Source of the DNA: Apus apus | Lineage: Eukaryota; Chordata; Aves; Apodiformes; Apodidae | Reading direction: 5' to 3' | Length of the DNA: 64,000 nt | Assembly (NCBI RefSeq): GCF_020740795.1 | Contig: NC_067286.1 | Span: 30,776,003-30,840,002 of the forward strand | Shown: positions 50,286 through 62,479 of the stretch, piece by piece | Layout: every line of letters begins with the position of its first letter | Position numbering within the stretch: the stretch's first letter is position 1 | Made by a program: the position numbers and the translations under genes | Notes under the pieces: generated by a model | What the model was told of the DNA's origin: nothing | The model's input: the letters and a program-made list of their open reading frames with translations, nothing else | The model's database searches: none

Positions 50286-53200
50286 TGATGCCTAGTTAAA
50301 ACAAGAGCATAAGCACTGATGTGTCAGTTGGTCAGGGAAGTGCTGGAAAACATTCCGGGTGGTCAGTGGCATCCAAGGAGGCCAGGGACAGATCGGTCCC
50401 TGTTTAGACATTGCGGAACGCTAGTACCAGTGGTGGTGGTGGTGGTCCTGCCTGGGGCTACTCCAGGGGGCCTCTCCCTGGGAGTCCGTGGAGGGCAGGA
50501 GAGATCCAGCACAGGGGAAGTGGTACAATCAGGGTCTCAACGGGATCTGATTACCCTCCTTCATGTCAGGAAGGGAGGCACATACTTTGTGTCTTGATCA
50601 ACTTCTTGCATTTTCCTATTTGGGGGTTTGCAAAATTAGAGGTCATAGAACCTCCCCCAGCCCCTTCCCTGAAAGCTACACCCACATTTTTCTCATGGAT
50701 GACTCACTGTTAAAACAAAATGTTTCTCCAGCTTAAGTTTTTTCTGTGCTGTGTATTAGAAACAGCTGAACAGCCTTAATATCAGGTGATGGTGAGAGCA
50801 TGTCTGAGTAAGCCAGCAAACAAGAACATGCACACGTGTGTATGTACGCTTCATCTATTTTTATTTGAGTTTCTCTTTTGTCCTTTCCACTCCTTTTCCT
50901 TTCAGTTCCTTGTATTTGTTTATTTGTCCCTCTCTCCCCTTCTTCTGTGTGTGTAAAGTGCAGATATCTGCAAACACTTGGGTTCATCTTTCAAAAAGAT
51001 GGTATGAAGGGTAATGTAAAACGACCTCTTCCATTCCTTCATGGATACACAGAAGGAAGACGATGGGGTTCCTTCATGTGATACAAGAAAAGAGAGCTAA
51101 ACCAGATCAGTTTAAATTAAACAAAGGAAAACATTACATGAAATACTAGGAAAGGCATCTTCAGTCTGTCAGATGGAGGAATAATTTGTTTCTTGAGGGC
51201 AGTGGCTGAACTGGGCAGTTCGCACATGATTTTTTGGGAGTGATAATGCTGCTCTGTGCCCAGAGTGAGGTGTGTCTTCATCACTTTGATGTGTGCAACT
51301 CTGAAATCAGCAACACGGGAAGCCACGGGGGCAGAGATGTCAGAAATGGTAAGAGGTTTCCTGAGGTGATAAAAAGGCCACCTGTGAGGTTGTTGTGAAG
51401 GAAAATTCCAATGGCTGAGTGCAGTATTTGGAAGAAGCAAACAGGAGGGCTGAGGTTAAGACGCGTTCACATGTGGGGGTTGCTCGTCTTTAGGTTAATC
51501 CCCTGTGGATCTGAGACATCTGACCCTTTATAAAAAATTACACTTTGGGGTTAAAATGATGGATTCAGAAGTCAAACAAAATGCATGTATTTAGGCAAGT
51601 GTCCTGCAGGAAAAGCCAGATAGGTTGGGGAAGTCATAAAGGTATGGAGATCTGCTCTAGGGAACTAACCCGCAGTGCAGCAGCCATTTAGCCCAAATGA
51701 GCATGGCACTGGCCTTGCATTGCATGTCTCCCTTCAACCTGCCCTCTGCCATCCCTGGGCACCTCAGGGGCTGCTGGCCATACCAGGGAGGCAAGGCTTG
51801 GCAGGTGCAGGGAAGGGTGGACCTACCACAGCATCCTGACCCTTGCCAGCATGGCTGCCAGGGCCACCCGTGCTGCCCAGCCACCCCTGCCCCACTCTTC
51901 TGTGTGCACAGAGGTGGAAAAACACTTAATTGCCTCACTATGGCCAGGACTGCTTCAGCTGAGTGCTGTGCAGGTCAGGAGCAGCCCTCCTCCACCTCCT
52001 GTTCAGCCCTGAGCAACCACTGAAGGCGATTAACAGCTCAACAGGCTGAACTGGTAGGGTGAGTGTGGCAGCAGAGCAAGTTCCCCTCACACCCACAGCA
52101 CCTGGGCCGAAGTCTCTACTTGAATGAAAGTGCAAGCGTTAGGTGTGGTATATGAGTTATGCACAAAAAGTTTAATGCGTTCAAGGGTACAGCCTCAGCT
52201 AGCAGCTAACAGTAATGAATGAGCCTTGGGGCCAGCCCAAGCCAGCTTCCACTCAGGTGGATAGAGGTATGGTGTTTTGGCTTCAGTGGGAACAGGATGA
52301 GGTCCTTCATGGTCAGCCAAGGAGAGATTAGTCTAATGATGTAATGGTGCTTGTAACTGCCTGTTCAGCCTTAATTCAGCTCTTTTGTGAGCATGCATTA
52401 TGGCACAGTCTGTAACTACATGATCACATACTACTTGCTCTGCAAGACACAGAGGTGTCTCACAGAGGTGAGGGCAGAGGAGCTCTCTCCAGCCCCTGCA
52501 ATGTTGTCCTGCACCCCGGGGCACCACTCTGCCACAGTCTTCCTGCAGGGTCTTGGGCAAGAAAGCTTTCTAACGTGTTGATGGCAGGGACTGAGTCGAG
52601 GTTTCACCAGCAGTGAAAGCTTGGCTTTTTCTAAATATAGGAGCTTGGTTTTGCAATCTTACTGAGCTTTGTGTAAGGGCTAGTCAACAGCAGTGGTGGC
52701 TTTAGATTTAAACTGCATGTATAGCCTATCTGGATCCTTGCTACAGGAGGTATGAAAATCCCTTGGCTTGCCTGCTGAGGCATGGTGGCACACCTATCTG
52801 CTGGCAGCAGTACACCAGATTGCTGTTGGCAGCAGCATCAGTTAAAACAAAAGGTTTTATCTCCCTGATCTGACACCACACGCTCGCTCTGCTTCTGGCC
52901 ATCTTTCCAGTCTTGCCTTCTGCTTCATTTAACGTGTTCTAGAGGCTCTGCTGGCCTGGCTTCCAGCATCCCCTAAATAGGCAGCTAAAAGGCTGGCTGA
53001 AGATCCTTATGCCCACTGACAAATGGGAGACTTGAATGGAGGAAGGATATGGAGCAAGTTCTGAAGCAGTAAAGAATGGAAGATGGGAACAGAGTGAGAT
53101 TAAAAGGAAAAGGACATATGTGACTTTGGTAGTGGCAGGAAGCATAGAGGGAGATGCAGGAGAGTAAAGGACCTGCAAAGGATCTATTGGGTCAGAAGGA

Positions 53201-53849
53201 AAGAGAACGTCCAGAGCAGACTGGAGAGTTTAGGTTGTGAGAGTATCAAGCAGGAAAAACAGATGAAATAAAACAAAACAAAGGAAACAAAGAAAGTAGC
53301 TCAATTTGGAGGTGAAAGCAGGGAAGACCATACAACACAGAACCAGCGAGAAAGGCTTTGGATGCATTCTCCCTGCTCCGTCTCCTGGGAGTTATTCCCT
53401 GCTTCATCGCTGGGCCCTGGAGGGTCACCCTGGCCAGGACTCAGTGTTGATCTGTGGGAACCGACCAGGAAGGGACATGGCATGATGGCTTTATGGTGCT
53501 GCAGCCAAGCCATTGACCCTGCTCCAGGCAGGTCTCCCTGGCCTTTCCAGCACCCCCTTCTCACCCCGGCAGCCTTTAATCGAGCTCACTTGCACTGGTG
53601 TTCATGTCACTTAGGTACAGCCATCACTGCAACTCAGTCACTTGTCTGGGCTCTCTTGGCAGTAAACACACACACTGAGAGACAGTGGCTTGGTGCTAGG
53701 GGCTCCCAAAAGACAAATACTTTGCTGTGTAAAATGATGAAACACATAGCAAAAAACTGAGTTTGGTCTCCTGCAAGGGTGGCTGGCCTAGGAAATATGT
53801 CAAAAGAACATTTTCCTCCTCAGTGAATCTTCTTTGGGCCTGTTTTATC

Positions 53850-53925
53850 TAATACAGAGATGGAGTAATCCCATTGACGTCACTGGGCTGATGCTGGTGT
53901 AGAACTGGTGTGTGTGGCTTGTGAA
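53850..53925 (+). mobile_element. Ancient amniote repeat fragment
   Basis: ATGGAGTAATCCCATTGACG, then TCACTGGGCTGATGCTGGTG, resembles the same sauropsid repeat vocabulary as the fragment at 50203 (GGAGTAACTCCATTGACTTCAGTGG...GATTTACACCAG). It is short and diverged; the identity is provisional. Confidence 0.4.
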
Positions 53926-56318
53926 ATAGGTCAGAGCTGTGTATTCAGAGGTGCAGCTGCTGAGTTCAGTGATAAAAAAGGCACTTTTGCAGCTACCTCC
54001 TCCTGTGAGCCCTGCAGAGCTCCCCAGCTCACGGAGGCTGAGCTGTGCTGGGCTCCAGGCAAAGCTTGGGGCTGGGGCCTCACCAGGTTTTCTTTAGCAC
54101 CTCTCTTTGCTTAGGCCAAGCAGTTTCCACAGGTCTCTGACATAAAAATTCTGGTTTTGTTGACGTGCAACATTTCCTGTGAGTAAAAGCAAAACAAAGC
54201 ACTATGTACCTGGTGTTGTAGGGCCTGCATCAGAATTTTTTTTGTTTTTTTGAATGGAATAAAGCAGCTGAGGACTTGGTGTAGTAATAGTTGTGACCAC
54301 TGATCATCCGCTTGATTTCACACCCCACTTTTTATACTGAAGTGCAAGAGATTATTATTATTATTCTAGTCCCACGTGGGTACATGATTTTTACAAATGC
54401 TTTCCATCGGAGATGTGAAATGAAGTGTTGTCCTTGGAGCCATGCTAATGCCTGAAGTGGGGTCTGCTTTGCCATTATGCAGAGGGTAATTCTGCACAGT
54501 CGTTGTGCTGCTGGTGTCCAGCATATTGCTTTGGGATTTCTAGAGTCATGCAAGCTGCTAATAAACAACCCACATCTTTCCTACATAAGGATCCCTTTCC
54601 TTTACACAGCAGTGCCAGTGCAATCCACTCCACACCCATCACACCTAATCCCTTCTTGGAAGCAAATATTGAAAGAGAAGAAAAAAACCCAAAACACAAT
54701 CCATTAAATGAGGAAGAAAGTAAAGTAACGCCCAGGGATCTTGGCTGAGCCTTGCATCCTCTGTGTGAGGAACCAGGCAGCTGATTTCCAGCATCTCAGA
54801 TGATGCAAAGGTAGTGTAATGGCCCTACACATCTCTGTGTGCTGCCAAGCAGGGCAGGCAGGGGCAAGTATCTGTACGGGCAGCTCTGGAAGCCGCTAGC
54901 AAGAAATGCACACCGGTGTGTGTGTGATGGGATCACCACACACTGCTCTCCATGCCTCTTTGAAGCTGGAAAGGAATGCTCTGCTTCCCCAACCAAAGGC
55001 ATTTGGGTTTGCCTGTGGGCTATGAGGAAATAGGAGAAGGTGGAAGCAAGAAGCAACTTGTTGTGTCAGGGAGGAAAAGCCATCTGAAGTTCGTAGCAGT
55101 TACACAGCACGGTGCAGCTTTTGAAGGCGGTGGTCGGAGCTTGCGGTGGTTAAACCCCAGCTTTCTCTCCCCAGCGCTGTCTGTGGCTCTGGGGCACTGC
55201 CCATTGGCAGGTCGGTTTTGCCCCCTCCATTGCAGCAGGTTGATACGAGATTATTGGTTTCTTGTCTGAAATTCCACTGTGTTTTTTTCAGTTGTGTGAG
55301 GTGCTGAGTTTTCTCTTCAGCGGTCTCTCTGAGTCGTGACCAGGGAAACTCTTCCTGTTTGTCTGTCTGTCACGGCCGTCGCAACCACTTTCACTACACG
55401 TGAGGCGTGGGTGTTTTTTTCCTTGCTCCTTCCTTCTCCAGCACTTTCTGGGTAATGTTTTCCGCGTTTGTTCTCAACACACAGTCCTTTTCTCGGAAAA
55501 CTTAACAGAGTCACCCCAGCTGTATTTCCGTGGGTGGGAGGGTGTGTTTATAAACACACATATATGTGTTAAAAATATCCTTCTTAATTCAGGTACTATT
55601 AGATTATTTCATTACCTGGAATACCATTCCATTACTACTTTAGTTAAGGCCAGTAGAAGTTTAAAATGGGTCTTAACTATCTACTACATACATCATCTGG
55701 AAGAAATTAACCGCTTTTGCCCAGCCCTGGCTGGTATGTCCCGGAGGTTTGAGGGGGACCGACCTAAAACTTCCCTCCAGAAGGACACAATGAGATGGCT
55801 GCTGCACCCAGCCCGGTCCCCCCGACCTGCCCGAGGAGAGGGAGCTGGGGCTGGGCGGCCCCTCCAGCTGCGGGGCAGATGCTGCATGCGAGAGTGGAGG
55901 ATGCTGGCCCCAGCAGATGAGCCCTGAGACAGAGAGGACATTGACTGTCGATTACTGCTCCTGCAGACAAATTTACATATAAAAGCCGAACGTGAGCGAT
56001 AAGTAGCAGATAAGCATGCCCATTTTCCAGGTGCTGCCTTCTTTATACAAACACGGGTTTAAATACTATTCACCTCGGGGGTGTGCATGAGTTTATCTTG
56101 GTTGGGAATCCATGGAAAGTACTTTTAACCCCTAGCATTTTAATAGGTTGCCTAATGCATCTATATAAGCATGATGCATATTTGTAGTGTAATGATCCCT
56201 AGGATTCATTAAATACCATAACAAGAACTTTCAGAGAGCAGCCAGATAGCCTGCTCCTCCAAGCCACATTAAGAAAGGCCAAACGATTACAACAAAATAT
56301 TTTAAAGTTTATTTGGCT

Positions 56319-56338
56319 GTTTGTTTGTTTGTTTTTTT
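56319..56338 (+). repeat. (TGTT)n short tandem repeat
   Basis: TGTT units end in a T run. A similar (TTTG)n tract occurs at 59999-60023. Confidence 0.85.
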
Positions 56339-57882
56339 AACCTACCCTTAAATTATTTAGCATGTTCTCTGAGGGATTATTGTCTCATGTCCCTTCTCAG
56401 CATTTAAGATCTGTAGAGTCCCATGAAATAGTCTCCACCGTGGCAGCAGCCGGGTAACCATTCTATGTTTCCACTGGGGACCTGCAGCTCCGGGGCACGT
56501 CCTCCCTTCCCAAGCACCAGCACATTGCAGGCAGTAGCAGATTTCAAGCACAGGTCTGAGCTGAAAAACGATTCTATACAAATGCATGACAAGGTCCCAC
56601 AAAATTTAAAAGGATGAAATCAATAGCAGGCCATACAAACATAATTAAAATCCATAGAGATTAACTCTGGAAAGCAGTACACCTGAATGAAAAAAAAAAA
56701 AAGAAAAATGTTTTATGAAGCTACAAAATGCTATATATGGCTTGTGGCATGTTAGCAAAGTTAGGCTTGATCTCGTATACGGGGAAAAAAGAAAGGCTTC
56801 TGGTGCTCAAGAAAGAAAAGATTCTGCAGTTCATTACGTGGCTTGTCTGTGTTGATGCTGCAGGGCTAAAAGAAATAAAAAGTAATAAAATCTGACTTTG
56901 TCTCTAATACCAGCAGATCCAAAGCTAAATATGCAAAGGCACAGCTCTGTTTTGTAAGACGGCACCATTTTTCCACAGCCCTTTCTCAGAGAATAAAGCC
57001 GCAATTTCAGAGTGAGGAGCCGGATTTTACAGTTCCCTTTTCAGTGGCATTTTATTTCAGAAAAGTTTTAATCTCCTACAGTATATTTGGTGAGGCTGGT
57101 GTATGTGTCGCTAGCAGTAGAGGTGGAAAAGACCTACTGAGTCATCTCACCCTTCCCCAGACTGGGAACACACTGAACCTGGGGTTGCTTCTCCTGATGC
57201 TCGACAAGTGATGCTGCACGTCCCAGGGGAGTGTCAGGGACCACAAACCCGTTCGCCTGCCCCTTGCTGGCAGGGAGAAACCCACGGGTGCCTCCAGCCC
57301 CACCACCTCAGCAGGAGTCAGTGTGGGATGGGGATCTTGAGTGGTGGGATGGCATTTTGTGTGTCTGACCAGGAAATAAAGGTCCTGGGCTTCAGGTCCA
57401 GTTCCCCCAGGGAGGTTTTGCTGGTTTCTGGGGAGGTGCTCTCTGCAGAAGGGCGTGCAGGATTTGCTGAGCAAAATGGGGAAGAGACCAGCGCTCGAGG
57501 CCGACGCAGCAGCCGCGGGGCAGTGGTGTCTCCCGCAGCCAGGCTTCCCTTCCCGTCTGCCCAGCAGTGGCACAGGCAGGGGCCTCCTCAAAGCCACCTT
57601 CCTGGAGTGCACCCAAAGAGATGCTCGTTAGATTTGCATAAACCACAAAGCTTCAAAGGTTTTAAAAACTTATCCAGTTTGGCTAAGCCTTATGGATTTG
57701 AGAGATGGGCTGGAGAATTATCAGAAATTGCAGCCCATCATCATGTCTGGTGCTTCCTGCTGGGGCCAGGAACACCAGCTGCCCTGCCCTGCTCACAGGA
57801 ATTTCAGCAGTTTCACTTCCACACGTCCAGCCCAGGACAAAACGCCCACAAGCAGCAAGAACAAAAACTAAGGGTTTAAATT

Positions 57883-57898
57883 AAAAAAAAAAAAAAAA
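57883..57898 (+). repeat. A16 homopolymer
   Basis: A run of 16 A lies four bases after a TAA that closes a long open frame (57211-57879). It may be a simple repeat, or the tail of a retrocopy; see the findings. Confidence 0.9.
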
Positions 57899-58060
57899 GA
57901 TAGATATGTCACAAACATTTCATAATTCAGAAAAGATTTACCAGCAGAGACTACAGCTGACTGAAAATGGACACGCTTTAACTGGGGTTTGGTGTGAAAG
58001 GAACCTGTAGCCTGTCATTCCTGTGTACAGTCAGTAAAGGTGGACTCCAGGAGGATGTCA

Positions 58061-58090
58061 AGGTTTGAAGGGTTCAGGTTTGAAGGGTTC
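58061..58090 (+). repeat. 15-bp direct tandem duplication
   Basis: AGGTTTGAAGGGTTC occurs twice in immediate succession (58061-58075 and 58076-58090) without mismatch. Confidence 0.95.
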
Positions 58091-61000
58091 AGGAGAACAG
58101 CTTGTGTTTCCTTACAAATCCCTGGAGGATCCAGCCCCTCTCCTCTGTTGGGAGCATTGCCTCTGGGGCACATTTGCAGACCTGTGGAACCACCCTTGCT
58201 GAGCCTCCCTTGCCCTCTCACAGACCCCCTTAGGTTGCAGCTCTGAGCCCACTGCTGCCACCCTCCTAGACAGGACCCCATTATGTCTGGGCACAGCAGT
58301 GCCACAGGCTGGCTGGTGCCTGAGTGGTACAGGCTGGATCATGGTTGTCCCCCAGGGCCTCATGTGGATCTGCCGCTCTGAAGCCACCAGTATCCAACAC
58401 TCAGGTCCTAGCTGTGTGAGAGAGCTGGGCACAAGGCAAGGGGCAGCCACGGTTTGACTTCAGTCCCAGCCGTGTTCTTCTGCATCAGGCTCAACTGTTG
58501 TCAGCCTTTTCCCATCCATACAAACCCCGTAGGTACACAAAGTCTTATTAAGAAAGGATTGGTCTGAATGTTGACACATGTTTGGGGGGAGGGAAACCTT
58601 CTTTTAGCTGAACTCCTTCATCCACTTCTAGTGCCTCCTCTGCCCCAAAGAAAGGGCCATTCTCATTCATTTCTTTCACTGCAGTTAATTAGTAAGTCCA
58701 AGCCAGCCTGTCCTTGGGAGCTGGTAGTTCCCTTAATCTCTCTGTTGCTAGGGCATGCCGACATGCTCCACTGGTACCAGTTCCAGCGTGATGTGGGGGA
58801 TTGTGGAAAGAAAGGGGAAAGGGCTGATCAAACAGAATCTGATTTAGAAAAAAAAAAAATAAAGGAAAAAAAAAAGAAAAGAAGCTCTTTTTGATGAGGC
58901 TGGGAAGTTCACAATGGGGGAAAGCACAGGGTGAATGATAAGGCCTAAAGGAGCTCATTAAATTGAGGCAAGCTGAGCAGAGTTATCTTATTTCACTCCC
59001 TTTCTCCTGCCACCCCCGTGATGGAGAATCCTAACTATGGGAAGGGCAAGATCACTTCCTTGCAAAATGTTTGATAGAAATAAATGTATAATTGTTTTCC
59101 TTGTATAAGAGTTTTTTGTAAATCAACCCTTTAAACATTTGTGAAGCAAGCTGGAGCCTCAGCAAAGGGTCCTGCTTGTCTGAAGTGCAGACTGCAAGTG
59201 AGAGAGATCGTGTAGCTCATTACTGTTTCCTCCTCTTGGCTCATCCAGCCTCCTGAGAAACAGCAAGATAAAAGTTAGATAGGACAGATGGACCTCAGGG
59301 ATGACAGAGGTCAAATCTGAATGCAAATGTGAAATGTTTGCCTTGGAAATGGTGTTGCTTACCTTTTTTGATTTGCACCAGCCTTTACAAAACCAGAGCA
59401 AACATACGATTCAAAAAGATTCATGCATTCAAACAAAGTGCTGCTTCGCAAAACCTCTCAGTTCTTTCCCTGGCATCTCTGGCAAGTGTCTTCCCTCTGA
59501 CTGCAGCCAGAGTTTGCTGCCTCAGGAGAACAGGGATCCCACCACAACATGTCTCAGTGAGCACAGGTATCTTGAAGAGGTAGGGAAGACAAGGGGCTGC
59601 AGGCTGATAGTAGAGCTTCTTAGAAGGTCTGTGTTCAGCAGAAGAAACCAGGGTAGGGTTTTTTTTTTAATCTGAAAAGTAGCCAGATTGCCTTATCAGA
59701 GCTGTATTTTGAGAGTCAGCGTGAATGATGGATCACAAAACAGAAGTGAGAGCACCTGCCCTGCACATCCTCTTGCACTCATTTTGATGTGTTGCTTCAC
59801 CCCTTGAGGAGACACAAAGGGGTGGCATGACTGTGGTCCTGCTGGCCAGCACAGCTCTGGGTGCTGGGGAAGGGGCAGTTGCAGCAAACAACGTTTTCTC
59901 TACAAAACTCTGTCAGCCTTGGCTAGAAAATTTCCACAGATACTTTCTGGTTTCACTTCATGCTTTCCTCTATGGCCCTTAAAAGAGGCTGGTTTTCTTT
60001 TGTTTGTTTGTTTTTGTTTTTTAAAATCCACCTCATAGTTCTTACTAAAAAGCAATCAATTATTGTAAATAATTATATTAACCTCCCTCACCTGGAGGTC
60101 CTTCTATCACAACTTTTGCCAGCAGGACTGTAGCCAAAGGTATGATGAGATGTGATGGCATGGGGGCTGCCACAGTCTTGCCTGGATGAGCCATGCTAGC
60201 AAACAGGCTGGTTCTGCTAATATAATCTGAATCAGTACATGTATTCCTCACATAAACACAGCTTTAGGTAGCAGGATGTCCTGGATGTTGTTTGCTAGGG
60301 ACCCTTCATTAACGTTAGTCCTCATACATTCATGTGGGCATGAGCACATGTGGCTGTTATTTTGGGGATTTAATTCCCACCCCCACCTCTTTGCCAGCTT
60401 GACAACACACCTCTCTCCGTTCCTTCAGAACATGTGTTTTTTCCCTTGGTTCTTGACAAGCAGTCTATGATGAGTCCTTGTAAAAACTGGAAATGCCTCT
60501 GTCATGCTCTCCTGCTTTTTAGATGTGATACGTAATGTGCCTTTGTGCATCTGTCTCTTTACACATGGGTCACTCATGATTTATATGTATTGCCACAGGG
60601 AAGAAGACAAGACAAAACAATATCCAATGTCTGAAAGCACAATAAATTCAGACCAGAAGTCACATTAAGAGTGGCTGAACAGGGGGATACTTTGCTGTTG
60701 GTGCAATTTGCCCAGGCTGAGGAGGAGAGCTTATTTTTCTGCCATGGAAAATTACCATGCTAAGGTTGGAGAACAGCTCCATTAGAGGAGACCAACAGAG
60801 CCATTATGGTTTGCTCTTTTTAGTATTAGCCTCCAACAATCCATACATACTGTGTAAGTTTCCATATACCACACTTTATCAGCAGGCTGTTCTGTTACTT
60901 GCTTTATGATCTAGATCAGTGTTTTGGTTTAACAGCAGTAAGCATTAGTGAACATGGTCTAGGAGGAGCCTGGGGTTTCAGGCTTCAGTAAAACCCATGC

Positions 61001-61733
61001 AAGGCTCTCCTCTCCTTTCTGACAACTGGCAGACACTGCAAAATGCACAGGAACCCTAAAACCAAAAGCAGCAGAATGGGAAGGAAGGCAACTCACACCT
61101 AGGCTAGGGGGCAACTTTCTTTGCACTCTCCTTTGAACCTCCACTTCTGGAAGTGTCTGCTTGCATGGCTTTACTATCAACTGATGCTTTAGCTGCTCAT
61201 TTATGGTGAATCATAGCTAAAGGGAACTGAAGCACTCTCTGAAGTCCACTTCCTCTTGAGCAACTGGAAGACTGTCTGAAGCCCTTCCCCTTTTGGCTCC
61301 TTATGCTGCCCTTCTGAAAGAGCACCATTCCAGCAGCACAACACTGCTGTATTTACAGCGTTGCTGTTACAGCTACGGCTTCCCCAAGCAGTGAGCTATT
61401 GAGTATCTTTATTGATGAGAAGAATATGTGACAATGGAAGACAAGCTAGAGTTTCTGTGCAGGCAGGAAATGAGCGTGATTGTGTTAATAGTGAATTTTG
61501 AGTTTTCCACATATGTGAAAAAAAACCAAAACACCACCCACCTTCCTTGCTCCATCAGCCTAGTCTGTTCTGCCTTCAAGCTTGAGAGGCCAGCTCAGAG
61601 GGAAGCCAGCAAAAAAAAAGCACCCAAATGAGAAGCGATGTTTTTATGATGAGCAGTTGAGATTAACTTGAAGAATACTTCTGGCTGTAGACACTTCCAG
61701 CATTTCTAGCATCTGGGGCTAGTAAAATTCAGA

Positions 61734-61871
61734 ACTGGGTGAGACAATTTTGTGATTTGCATCCATAGCTTATGGTAAGAACAGGAGGTGAATCAAAAAC
61801 TGACTGGGTGAGACAATTTTGTGATTTGCACCCATAGCTTATGGTAAGAACAGGAGGTGAACCAAAAACTG
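61734..61871 (+). repeat. 69-bp tandem duplication (two copies)
   Basis: Copy 1 is 61734-61802 and copy 2 is 61803-61871. The two copies are aligned without gaps and differ at only two positions, both T in copy 1 and C in copy 2 (in TGCATCCAT/TGCACCCAT and GAATCAAA/GAACCAAA). The near identity implies a fairly recent duplication. The unit does not match a repeat family I recognise. Confidence 0.97.
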
Positions 61872-62479
61872 ACCAGCAGAGACTGAATGTTCTCAGGTGG
61901 AGCCTAACAGTCGGTAACAGGTGAAAACAAAGGTCAGGCTTCTGATCTTTCCTAGATCAAGATAAATGAGTGATGATAGCATTAAAGTCTCTTAATTTGT
62001 AATTAAATGTATGTCATTATGGATCTTGGGCAAGTAAAAAATTTTAATGATGTAGAAACCACCTTGGAGAGAACAGCAAGGAGCGTTGGCTATCCAAAAA
62101 CTGGAGAGTTCATAGGACATCTAACAGCAGATAAACTCGGAGAAATCATCAGCTCTTCTTTGATCTCAGCCTCAGGAAAAAAAGCATTCAGAAGCTGGGC
62201 TAGATGTCTGATGACAAAATTACAAAGGTCAAGCAGCAAAATGGGATACAATTGGCAAGATCCTTGCCAGTAACAAGTAGTTTTTCCATCACTAGCAGCA
62301 AGAGGAAGACCCATACAACTGAAAACGTGCTGTCCAGTGGGGAAGAAAGGCTATGGACGGTTCATGGCTAGAGTTCCAGGGTGTTTTGTAGCCTTTTTAT
62401 GTTTGTTATTGCTTCAGAAAAAAATTGCAATGAATGTCAATGACAGAGGAGGATGAGATCACAAAACAAAACCTAGATC
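61872..62479. other. Spacer between tandem duplication and CR1 copy
   Basis: An 88-codon frame from a true ATG (62007-62273) is present. It has no recognisable domain and may be part of an older 5' section of the neighbouring LINE, or chance. Confidence 0.35.

Larger units (their letters stand above)
47011..53849. other. Non-coding apart from listed SINE-like relics
   Basis: There is a run of 13 A at 47756-47768, a short (TGG)n near 50431-50445, and SINE-like relics at 49170 and 50203. No exon was recognised. Confidence 0.5.
53926..61733. other. Non-coding, possible regulatory patches
   Basis: No gene is recognised. The section contains overlapping palindromes (55542-55569), a GATA-motif patch (55950-56110), long open frames without family resemblance (55400-55927, 57211-57879) and several A-rich runs (for example 56690-56706 and 58849-58880). 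Confidence 0.5.

Noticed and set aside
55400-55927. 175-codon plus-strand frame
   Set aside because: Opens at a non-ATG codon, has no recognised domain, and crosses an abrupt AT-rich to GC-rich composition change.
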